Source of the DNA: Sinomicrobium pectinilyticum
Lineage (GTDB): Bacteria; Bacteroidota; Bacteroidia; Flavobacteriales; Flavobacteriaceae
Assembly: GCF_003725735.1 (NCBI RefSeq)
Contig: NZ_RJTM01000064.1
Coordinates: 1 to 64,000 of the forward strand
Direction of reading: 5' to 3'
Length of the DNA: 64,000 nt
Below, in pieces: positions 1 through 7,151 of this stretch. Every line of letters starts with the position of its first letter. Positions within the stretch are counted from its first letter, which is position 1. Both the position numbers and the translations under genes were made by a program. The notes beneath the pieces were generated by a model. It worked only from the letters and a program-made list of their open reading frames with translations. It had not been told where the DNA came from and made no database searches.

Positions 1-6
1 TCTCCG

Positions 7-115
7 GGGAAAGACAAAAGTCGAGGGTATATCCGGGGGTTTGGGCCCCGCCAAACTCCCTGTTCCGCTTGTGGAATACTTCTCTACTGAAGAGAGAGTG
101 CCTTTTGTCTTATCC
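7..115. other. Inverted-repeat-bounded, multi-hairpin element
   Basis: A perfect 10-bp inverted repeat (AAGACAAAAG at 11-20, CTTTTGTCTT at 102-111), extended past one mismatch by G7-G9 with T113-C115, encloses three further hairpins. The first is a 10-bp stem (35-44 with 51-60, one G-U pair, loop GCCCCG). The second is a 4-bp stem (63-66 with 73-76) and the third a 6-bp stem (80-85 with 91-96). The layout resembles a four-way-junction RNA or a very short MITE-like element. I do not recognise the family, and no open reading frame fills it. It could be transcribed from either strand. Confidence 0.4.
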
Positions 116-164
116 ATTATTCACGTTATTTACGTATTTTTTATAAAAAAAGAACAAAAAATCC

Positions 165-197
165 TTGACCCTTACCTTACGTCATAACTTATTTTTG
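165..197 (+). promoter_or_regulatory. Promoter and candidate MerR operator of the TipAS-type regulator
   Basis: TTG at 165-167 and TATTTTTG at 190-197 are 22 bp apart and match the Bacteroidota TTG/TAnnTTTG promoter. The long spacer holds an outer dyad, TGAC (166-169) and GTCA (181-184). MerR proteins usually bind a dyad inside an over-long spacer, so autoregulation is likely (inference). Confidence 0.5.
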
Positions 198-223
198 TTC
201 CTGTTAATTTCAAAAGTACAGCC

Positions 224-988
224 ATGAAGTATCATTCGGTGAAAAAGCTGGCCGGAATAGCAGGGGTAAGTGTGCGCACACTACATTATTATGATCATAT
301 CGGTTTGCTGAAGCCATCGGTCCGTACTGCCGCGGGGTACAGGATGTATGGCGAAGCCGCCCTGCTCCGCTTGCAGCAGATCCTTTTTTACAGGGAACTG
401 GGGTTTAAGCTGGAGGAGATCAGAGAAGTGCTGGATGATCCGGAATTCGACCTGTTGCAGGCGCTTAAAGTTCATAAGGAGCGCCTTGCATCAGAAAAGA
501 AACGGTTAAATGCTTTAATGGCGACTATTGACAAAACGATGTATCACTTAAAAAACAGAAAAATGATGAAACCGGAAGATTTATATAAAGGCCTGCCCAG
601 AGAGCAGGCAGAGATCTGGCGAAAGGAAGCCATGGAAAAATGGCCAGGCCAGGTGGAACATGCGGAGAAGCAATTGCTGAAAATGGATAAAGCGAGTTTT
701 CAGGCATTACAGGACGGTTTTAAAGCGAATACCCAAAAGCTGTTACAACTTAGCGACAGGAATCCTGCCGACGTAGAAGTGCAGTCGGAGATACGGAAAC
801 ACTACGGCTATATTATGCGCTTCTGGGGAAGCCCGAAAACGACCAATGCGGAGGCGTATAAAGGTTTGGGAGACCTTTATGTGCAGGATGAGAGGTATAC
901 TAGGGTAGGCGGAAAACCCAATCCTGTTTTTGCGGAATTTCTGAGGGAAGCAATGCATTATTTTGCGGATACTGAACTCAGTCGGTAA
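224..988 (+). CDS. MerR family transcriptional regulator with TipAS-like ligand domain
   Basis: This is a 254-aa DNA-binding regulator. Residues 1-75 are a MerR winged helix-turn-helix (HSVKKLAGIAGVSVRTLHYY, then a YRMY wing), followed by a coiled-coil dimer helix at about 80-115. Residues about 135-250 resemble the TipAS drug-recognition domain, which in TipA, Mta and SkgA binds thiopeptides or other hydrophobic ligands. The family usually activates its own gene or an efflux gene by untwisting a promoter with a long spacer, and such a promoter lies directly upstream (165-197). No efflux gene is adjacent; the neighbour is a convergent antiporter. The ligand is unknown. The ATG at 224 is well placed, 26 bp after the -7 element. 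Confidence 0.88.
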   Translation: MKYHSVKKLAGIAGVSVRTLHYYDHIGLLKPSVRTAAGYRMYGEAALLRLQQILFYRELGFKLEEIREVLDDPEFDLLQALKVHKERLASEKKRLNALMATIDKTMYHLKNRKMMKPEDLYKGLPREQAEIWRKEAMEKWPGQVEHAEKQLLKMDKASFQALQDGFKANTQKLLQLSDRNPADVEVQSEIRKHYGYIMRFWGSPKTTNAEAYKGLGDLYVQDERYTRVGGKPNPVFAEFLREAMHYFADTELSR

Positions 989-1028
989 GGTGTAAGAGGT
1001 ATGGGGTGAAATAAGCATACTGTGGTTT

Positions 1029-1052
1029 CGGGCAGGACCGGGTACCTGCCCG
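1029..1052. terminator. Stem-loop between convergent genes
   Basis: CGGGCAGG (1029-1036) pairs perfectly with CCTGCCCG (1045-1052) around an 8-nt loop. It lies between the 3' ends of the merR-type gene and the antiporter gene. No T-run follows on either strand, so it may be a pausing or RNA-stabilising hairpin rather than a classic intrinsic terminator. Confidence 0.4.
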
Positions 1053-1138
1053 GAATAAAACAGAAGCCTTTATAAATATGATGAGGCCCGACTGCTTTCA
1101 ATCTGCTGCAAACCGGTGGATTTATATTCCGTAATAAT

Positions 1139-2629
1139 TTACTCCATTTCGTATTCATGTTCAGCATCACGTATCTGGAGGGAGTCGTATACCTGTTCCA
1201 GTCCGTGTTTGTTTTCGGCCAGGACTACAAGAAAATCCCCGTTTTCCAGTACGGTAGCCCCATTTGGGGTAATATATTTTCCTTCCCTTTTTATCATGGC
1301 AATTATCGCGTTCTTGGGGAAATGCAGGTCCACGATTTTTTTGCCTACGGAAGGATTGTCCGCGTCCAGGTGTATTTCTTCTAATGCGGATTTGGCACTG
1401 TCGGACAAAAAGAGGTCTACCGGCGTTTTCCGTTTGACTTTTTCCGGAAGGGCCACATGAAGCAATTTGGCCACAACCGATAAGGTAGTCCCTTGTACGA
1501 GGACGGAGGTTGCGGACACAAAGAAGACGATGTTGAAGATAATGCCTGCTTTGTCTATACCGGCAAGTAAGGGATAAGTAGCAAAGACGATCGGAACGGC
1601 CCCCCGTAGTCCTACCCAGGAAATATACCAGCGTCGGCGTAGCTTCATTTTGAAGAACATGAGGCTGAGAAATACGCTGAACGGCCGTGCGATAAAGATC
1701 AGGAAAAGTGAAATAAGAATACCTATACCGAAGATGGGTGGAATATTACTTGGGTAAACCAGAAGCCCCAGGGTAAGGAACAGGGCTATCTGCATAAGCC
1801 AGGCCAGCCCGTCGAACATTCTCATGATGGTCTTTTTATGGATAATATCCTGGTTACCAAGATATACGGCGCAGAGGTATACCGCGAGAAACCCGTTGCC
1901 CCCTACGAAGTCGGTAGCAGAAAACGTAAAAAACATCAGCGCGATTACCAATACCGGGTATAAGCCTTCAAAATCTATATTGATCTTATTAATAACAAAT
2001 TTACCGGCTTTACCGAAGAGAAAGCCCAAAAGTAGACCCAGGGAAATTTGTTTGAAGAACATCGGAACGACGGACCATATACTTTCATCCTGGTTTATTA
2101 CCAGGCTCAGAAATGCAATAGTAAGGAAATACGCCATGGGATCATTACTCCCGCTTTCCAGCTCCAGTGTGGGACGTATGTTCGTTTTGAGGGCTATGTT
2201 TTTGGACCTGAGAATGGAAAAAACCGCTGCGGCGTCCGTTGATGAAACGATCGCGCCGAGCAACAGTCCTTCGTAGATGGTAAAGTCGGTGATGGCCCAA
2301 ACGAAAAAGCCCACAGATGTAGCGGTAAGAAGTACGCCGAGGGTGGATAATGATATTCCCTGCCAGAAGACAGGTTTAATGGATTTCCAGCTGGTGTCCA
2401 GTCCCCCGGAGAAAAGGATAAAATTCAGAGATACAATACCGATGAACTGTGCCGTTCCGAGATCATCAAAATGGATACCCCCGATACCTTCGGAGCCGGC
2501 GAGCATTCCTATGGCGAGGAAGAGGATAAGGGTGGGAAGTCCCACACGATAGGAGGTTTTTCCGGCAATTATACTGATAAAGAGCAGGGCAGAGCCTATG
2601 AGTAAAATGTTCTCGGTAGTTATATTCAT
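1139..2629 (-). CDS. CPA1-type potassium/proton (or sodium/proton) antiporter with TrkA-C domain
   Basis: A 496-aa inner-membrane antiporter. Residues 1 to about 390 form some 12 hydrophobic segments with conserved CPA1 motifs, including SSTDAAAVFSILRS and the ion-site motif ELESGSNDPMAYFL. Residues about 405-485 form a soluble TrkA-C/RCK-like regulatory domain, which typically binds a nucleotide or small ligand. This domain order and length match the NhaP2/CvrA family, which exports K+ (or Na+) in exchange for H+. It lies 38 bp downstream of guaC on the same strand and may be cotranscribed with it. The transported cation cannot be decided from sequence alone. Confidence 0.9.
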   Translation of the reverse strand: MNITTENILLIGSALLFISIIAGKTSYRVGLPTLILFLAIGMLAGSEGIGGIHFDDLGTAQFIGIVSLNFILFSGGLDTSWKSIKPVFWQGISLSTLGVLLTATSVGFFVWAITDFTIYEGLLLGAIVSSTDAAAVFSILRSKNIALKTNIRPTLELESGSNDPMAYFLTIAFLSLVINQDESIWSVVPMFFKQISLGLLLGFLFGKAGKFVINKINIDFEGLYPVLVIALMFFTFSATDFVGGNGFLAVYLCAVYLGNQDIIHKKTIMRMFDGLAWLMQIALFLTLGLLVYPSNIPPIFGIGILISLFLIFIARPFSVFLSLMFFKMKLRRRWYISWVGLRGAVPIVFATYPLLAGIDKAGIIFNIVFFVSATSVLVQGTTLSVVAKLLHVALPEKVKRKTPVDLFLSDSAKSALEEIHLDADNPSVGKKIVDLHFPKNAIIAMIKREGKYITPNGATVLENGDFLVVLAENKHGLEQVYDSLQIRDAEHEYEME

Positions 2630-2667
2630 AATTATTAATTGTCTGAATGTAAGGGCATCATCGGCAT

Positions 2668-3705
2668 CTATTCGAATGCTTCGTTATGCTGTTCCGTAAC
2701 GCGAATAAAAGTAGTTCTTTTGGTCAGTTCCTTGAGACGTTGGGCTCCAACGTATGTACAGGTGGACCTGAGGCTCCCTAGAATGTCCTTTATGGTGTCG
2801 GCAACATCTCCTTTATAAGGGATTTCTACGGTTTTGCCTTCGCTGGCACGGTATTCGGCTATGCCCCCGGTATGTTTTGTCATGGCGGTTTCGGAACTCA
2901 TACCATAAAATAACTTGTACTTGTGCCCGTCTCTTTCCAGGGTTTCTCCGCCACTTTCGGAATGCCCGGCCAGCATGCCTCCAAGCATTACAAAATCGGC
3001 CCCTCCACCGAATGCTTTGGCTATATCGCCGGGTATTTTGCACCCGCCGTCCGAAATGATCTGGCCACCCAGGCCATGGGCTGCATCGGCACATTCGATA
3101 ATGGCGGATAACTGCGGGTAGCCCACCCCTGTTTTCACCCTTGTAGTACAGACGCTTCCGGGGCCTATACCTACTTTGATTATGTCTGCCCCGGCCAGCA
3201 GAAGTTCTTCTACCATTTCACCGGTAACTACGTTTCCGGCAATAATTACCTTATCGGGGAATTGCGCTCTGGTCTCCTTGACAAAAGAGACAAAGTGTTC
3301 GGAATAGCCATTGGCTACATCGATGCATATGAAAGTAATTTGAGGAAATTTTCCGAGCAGTGTATGCAGTTTCCCGGCATCCTGCTTCCCGGTACCGGTA
3401 CTTATGGCAATATGATCTGCGATCCTTTTCCCGTCGTTTACCATAAAATCTTCCCATTGTTGTAGATCGTAATGTTTATGGATGGCAGTGATGAGTTGAT
3501 GGGGGGCAAGGGCAGAAGCCATTTCAAAGGTTCCCACGGTATCCATGTTTGCTGCAATAACGGGTATGCCCTTCCATACTTTCCCCGTGTGCATGAATTT
3601 GAATTCCCTTTCCAGGCTAACGGCTGCCCTGGAATTGAGGGTAGACCGTTTCGGGCGTATCATTACATCTTTGAATCCCAGTTTTAAATCACTTTCTATT
3701 CGCAT
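2668..3705 (-). CDS. guaC: GMP reductase
   Basis: This 345-aa enzyme reduces GMP to IMP with NADPH, the salvage route from guanine to adenine nucleotides. It is a TIM barrel of the IMPDH/GMPR family without CBS domains. The active-site loop GPGSVCTTR puts the catalytic cysteine at residue 186, the position used by animal and E. coli GMP reductases. The phosphate-binding stretch [13 protein letters not shown] and the flap region ([12 protein letters not shown]) follow. The absence of CBS domains and the length (about 345 aa) separate it from IMP dehydrogenase. The start has an AAGGAAAGG tract about 10 bp upstream. A CPA1 antiporter follows after 38 bp. Confidence 0.93.
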   Translation of the reverse strand: MRIESDLKLGFKDVMIRPKRSTLNSRAAVSLEREFKFMHTGKVWKGIPVIAANMDTVGTFEMASALAPHQLITAIHKHYDLQQWEDFMVNDGKRIADHIAISTGTGKQDAGKLHTLLGKFPQITFICIDVANGYSEHFVSFVKETRAQFPDKVIIAGNVVTGEMVEELLLAGADIIKVGIGPGSVCTTRVKTGVGYPQLSAIIECADAAHGLGGQIISDGGCKIPGDIAKAFGGGADFVMLGGMLAGHSESGGETLERDGHKYKLFYGMSSETAMTKHTGGIAEYRASEGKTVEIPYKGDVADTIKDILGSLRSTCTYVGAQRLKELTKRTTFIRVTEQHNEAFE

Positions 3706-3852
3706 GGCAGCTACCTTTCCTTAATTTTTAATAAAGAAAAGAATTATGGCCAAAAAATCCTATGGGGAGATATGATTTTTTTGCCAGGATACGATGGGGT
3801 ATGGTAATTTTTACCGGTTACGGCTTGTATGACTAAGAGGGGGTATGTAAAA

Positions 3853-6261
3853 TCATCTTAGTTTCGGATATTTAACCGGATCGGTTTCATGCATTATACC
3901 GTATACCCTTTCGAAAATATCCTCTGCGTTCGGTTTGGAGAAGTAATCTCCGTCGGTTCCATAGGCCGGTCTGTGTGGTTGTGCGGAGAGGGTTTGCGGG
4001 GCACTGTCGAGGTATCTGTATGCTCCTTGTTTTTCCACCACTTCCTGCATCAGATAAGCCGAAGCTCCGCCGGGAACATCTTCATCGATAATGAGCAGTC
4101 GGTTTGTTTTCTTTACGCTTTCTGCGGTTTCATGGCGAATATCGAAAGGCAAGAGGGTTTGTGCATCGATTACTTCTGCGTCAATACCTACTTCAAGCAG
4201 GTCTTTGGCAACCTGTTCCACGATGCGGAAGGTGGAGCCATAAGAGAGCAGTGTAATATCCTTCCCTTCTTTTACGATCTCGATCTTTCCGATAGGAGTG
4301 CGGAATTCCCCGAGGTTTTCCGGAAGGTATTCTTTCAGGCGATACCCGTTAAGGCTTTCTATGATAAGGGCGGGTTCGTCACTCTCCATAAGGGTATTGT
4401 AAAACCCGGCAGCCTTGGTCATGTTCCTAGGAGTAAGGATATACATACCCCTGAGCAGATGTATGAGCCCTCCCATTTGTGAACCGGCGTGCCATATCCC
4501 TTCCAGGCGATGTCCCCTGGTCCTTACGATTACAGGTGCCTTTTGTTTTCCCATGGTACGGTAATGCAATGAGGCCAGATCGTCACTCATGGTCTGCAGG
4601 GCATACAGTATATAATCCAGATATTGTATTTCTGCAATGGGACGCAGTCCCCTGAGAGCAAGCCCTATGCCCTGGCCCAGGATGGTGGCTTCGCGTATTC
4701 CGGTATCGGCTACCCTGACTTCACCGTATTTTTTCTGGAGCCCTTCGAGCCCCTGGTTTACGTCCCCGATATTACCGCTGTCCTCACCAAAAACAAGGGC
4801 ATTGGAATATTTGGAAAAAAGCTTGTCAAAATTATCACGGATCACAATACGCCCGTCCACCAATTCCGGATCTTCACCGTATTGTGGTGCTATTTCCGTT
4901 ATAGCAGTGGCCCTGTCCGGAAGTTCACTATAGAGATGAGAACTGTATTTCGGTTGTTCTTCGTCGAGGTAGTTCTCTATCCAGACGGCCAGTTTGTCTT
5001 TTTCTTCCAGGTTTTCGTGTATTACATAACGCAATGCACGTCTGCTTAAAGAAAGTATATCTTTTTTAGCCGGTTCGTCTATGGCTATCAGGTCGTTTTT
5101 CAGTTTGTTGATAAAAGATTTATTGGCACTTTTACCGGCCAGGCTATCCAGCAGGGCAATAGCTTCTTTCTTCTTGCTTTTTACGGGAAATATAAATTCG
5201 GCCCAGGCTTCTTTTTTCGCTTCACGGACCTCTTTTTTTACTTCCTTTTCAAGGGCAATCAGTTCTTCTTCGGTTGCAAAGCCGTTGTCCAGAAGCCATT
5301 CTCTCATTTTTACATTGCAGTCATGCGCCCTTTCCCAGTCCAGTCTTTCCTTGTTCTTGTATCTTTCGTGTGACCCGGAAGTCGAGTGCCCTTGTGGCTG
5401 GGTAAGTTCCGTCACGTGGATAAGAACGGGTACATGTTCTTCCCTGGCCAGCCTTCCTGCGCTTTCATAAGCTTCTACAAGGGCGGGATAATCCCATCCT
5501 TTTACCACGGTGATTTCAAAACCGGGTTTGTCATCGCGCTGAAAACCTTTCAGGACTTCGGATATATCTTCCTTGGTGGTCTGGTGTCTTGCATGTACGG
5601 ATATTCCGTACATATCGTCCCAGATACTGATTACCATGGGGACCTGCAATACTCCGGCAGCATTTATAGTCTCAAAAAAGAGACCCTCACTGGTACTGGC
5701 GTTCCCGATGGTACCCCATGCCACTTCGTTTCCGTTATCGGAGAAGTTAGTACTGTCCATGTCCCCGGCTTCCCTGTAGATCCTGGAAGCCTGTGCAAGT
5801 CCCAGTAATCGTGGCATTTGTGCTGCGGTAGGGGAAATGTCGCTACTGCTGTTTTTTTGTTGCATAAGGTTTTTCCAGCTTCCGTCTTCATTCAGATTAT
5901 GGCTCAGGAAGTGGCCGCCCATCTGTCTTCCGGCACTCATGGGCTCTTTTTCTATATCGGTGTGGGCATACAGCCCCGCAAAAAAATGTTTTGCGGTCAG
6001 GCTTCCTATGGCCATCATAAAGGTCTGGTCACGGTAATAACCGCTGCGGAAGTCACCGTTTTTGAAGGCCCTGGCCATAGCGAGCTGGGGTGTCTCTTTC
6101 CCGTCACCGAATATACCGAACTTAGCTTTTCCCGTTAGGACTTCCCTTCGGCCGAGCAAACTGCATTCCCGGCTCATAACAGCTATTCTGTAATCGTACA
6201 GGACCTGGTTTTTAAAATCGTTGAAGGTGATATCTTTCGGGGAATCTGTTTCGGTATGCAT
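3853..6261 (-). CDS. 2-oxoacid dehydrogenase E1, fused alpha and beta subunits
   Basis: An 802-aa fusion. The N-terminal half (about 1-350) is the thiamine-diphosphate-binding E1 alpha domain, with a diphosphate-binding region AWGTIGNASTSEG and a following DDMYGIS. The C-terminal half (about 450-802) is the transketolase-like E1 beta domain, with FGEDSGNIGDVNQG and the transketolase C-terminal segment. About 100 charged residues link them. E1 decarboxylates pyruvate or branched-chain 2-oxoacids and passes the acyl group to E2 lipoate. Fused E1 is common in Flavobacteriia, where substrate assignment (pyruvate or 2-oxoisovalerate) is often uncertain. No E2 lies beside it; a dihydrolipoyl dehydrogenase is at 51.1 kb. 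It is monocistronic, with a strong promoter at 6282-6312. Confidence 0.9.
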   Translation of the reverse strand: MHTETDSPKDITFNDFKNQVLYDYRIAVMSRECSLLGRREVLTGKAKFGIFGDGKETPQLAMARAFKNGDFRSGYYRDQTFMMAIGSLTAKHFFAGLYAHTDIEKEPMSAGRQMGGHFLSHNLNEDGSWKNLMQQKNSSSDISPTAAQMPRLLGLAQASRIYREAGDMDSTNFSDNGNEVAWGTIGNASTSEGLFFETINAAGVLQVPMVISIWDDMYGISVHARHQTTKEDISEVLKGFQRDDKPGFEITVVKGWDYPALVEAYESAGRLAREEHVPVLIHVTELTQPQGHSTSGSHERYKNKERLDWERAHDCNVKMREWLLDNGFATEEELIALEKEVKKEVREAKKEAWAEFIFPVKSKKKEAIALLDSLAGKSANKSFINKLKNDLIAIDEPAKKDILSLSRRALRYVIHENLEEKDKLAVWIENYLDEEQPKYSSHLYSELPDRATAITEIAPQYGEDPELVDGRIVIRDNFDKLFSKYSNALVFGEDSGNIGDVNQGLEGLQKKYGEVRVADTGIREATILGQGIGLALRGLRPIAEIQYLDYILYALQTMSDDLASLHYRTMGKQKAPVIVRTRGHRLEGIWHAGSQMGGLIHLLRGMYILTPRNMTKAAGFYNTLMESDEPALIIESLNGYRLKEYLPENLGEFRTPIGKIEIVKEGKDITLLSYGSTFRIVEQVAKDLLEVGIDAEVIDAQTLLPFDIRHETAESVKKTNRLLIIDEDVPGGASAYLMQEVVEKQGAYRYLDSAPQTLSAQPHRPAYGTDGDYFSKPNAEDIFERVYGIMHETDPVKYPKLR

Positions 6262-6281
6262 GTCGTTATTTTAAGGGTGTA

Positions 6282-6312
6282 CAAAATTAGGGAAAACATT
6301 CCGCTTTTGCAA
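6282..6312 (-). promoter_or_regulatory. Promoter of the fused E1 gene
   Basis: On the minus strand TTG (6312-6310), a 20-bp spacer and TAATTTTG (6289-6282) match the Bacteroidota promoter consensus fully. The -7 element lies 20 bp before the ATG at 6261. Confidence 0.65.
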
Positions 6313-6450
6313 GGCCGGCAGGAGGTCTTTTGGTGTTGTATTAGTAATTTAAAGCCTGTTTTTTTAATAAAAAATCAAATAAATGTTTGTATTCTGGATT
6401 TTATTGCGTTTTATCTAAAGAAAATGCGCTCTAATTTCTGTTAGGAGAAA

Positions 6451-7026
6451 TTACACCTTCTTCACAAATTTAGTCAATATAACAATGTGTTGTCCTTCTA
6501 TTTTGCCTTCTATTTGTTCGGGATTGTCATGTACAAGGGAAATTCTCCGGACGGCCGTGCCTCTTTTTGCGGTAATGGACGAGCCTTTTACATTCAGGTC
6601 TTTGGTGAGGACTACAGTATCCCCAGCTTCCAGTACGGCGCCGTTACTGTCCGTATGTTTTACGGTGCTTTCTTCATTAACAGTATTGGCAGCCTTTGCC
6701 CACGCCAGGGTTTCGTCATCGAGGTACATCATGTCCAGCAGGTCCTGGGGCCAGCCTTCCGCTTTCAACCTGTTGAGCATACGCCATGCCACAACCTGAA
6801 CTGCAGGGACGGTACACCACATGCTGTCGTTAAGGCATCGCCAGTGGTTGATATCGGTGGTTTCGGGATTTTCTATCTGTTGCAGGCAGGTATCGCTGAT
6901 CAGAATGCATGCGTCTGCTCCGTCTGCTGGCGCACCGGGTACTTCGTAAACTTTCAGATTGTCCGTGACCCCGCTTAACTCGCATACGGAGCCGCTTCGT
7001 GCGTGTAGTTGTTCTTCGATATTCAT
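6451..7026 (-). CDS. PhnA/YjdM-domain protein
   Basis: A 191-aa cytoplasmic protein. Its last 70 or so residues match the PhnA (YjdM) C-terminal domain (VLEAGDTVVLTKDLNVKG, then TAVRRISLV and IVILTKFVKK), a small SH3-like barrel. The N-terminal 120 residues are an extended PhnA N-terminal region that begins with CELSG, where one Cys pair of the zinc ribbon is expected. Despite the name, PhnA/YjdM proteins have no proven general role in phosphonate use; I assign no reaction. It has its own promoter (7046-7053) and lies 125 bp downstream of the pseudopeptidase gene. Confidence 0.8.
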   Translation of the reverse strand: MNIEEQLHARSGSVCELSGVTDNLKVYEVPGAPADGADACILISDTCLQQIENPETTDINHWRCLNDSMWCTVPAVQVVAWRMLNRLKAEGWPQDLLDMMYLDDETLAWAKAANTVNEESTVKHTDSNGAVLEAGDTVVLTKDLNVKGSSITAKRGTAVRRISLVHDNPEQIEGKIEGQHIVILTKFVKKV

Positions 7027-7045
7027 CAGTGTGGTTTTTGCACGG

Positions 7046-7053
7046 CAAATATA
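7046..7053 (-). promoter_or_regulatory. -7 promoter element of the PhnA-domain gene
   Basis: TATATTTG on the minus strand (7053-7046) matches TAnnTTTG exactly and ends 19 bp before the ATG at 7026. No clear -33 TTG is visible at normal spacing. Confidence 0.5.
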
Positions 7054-7151
7054 GGGGAATTAAAATTCCGCGATACGGAAAGTTTCTCCATACGCTAGGG
7101 CGTAGCCGCTTTTTTATTCTTTAATCCATACTGAAAAGGAACGGATTGTGA

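Noticed and set aside
3853-6261. Fused E1 as a novelty
   Set aside because: Alpha-beta E1 fusions are common in Flavobacteriia.
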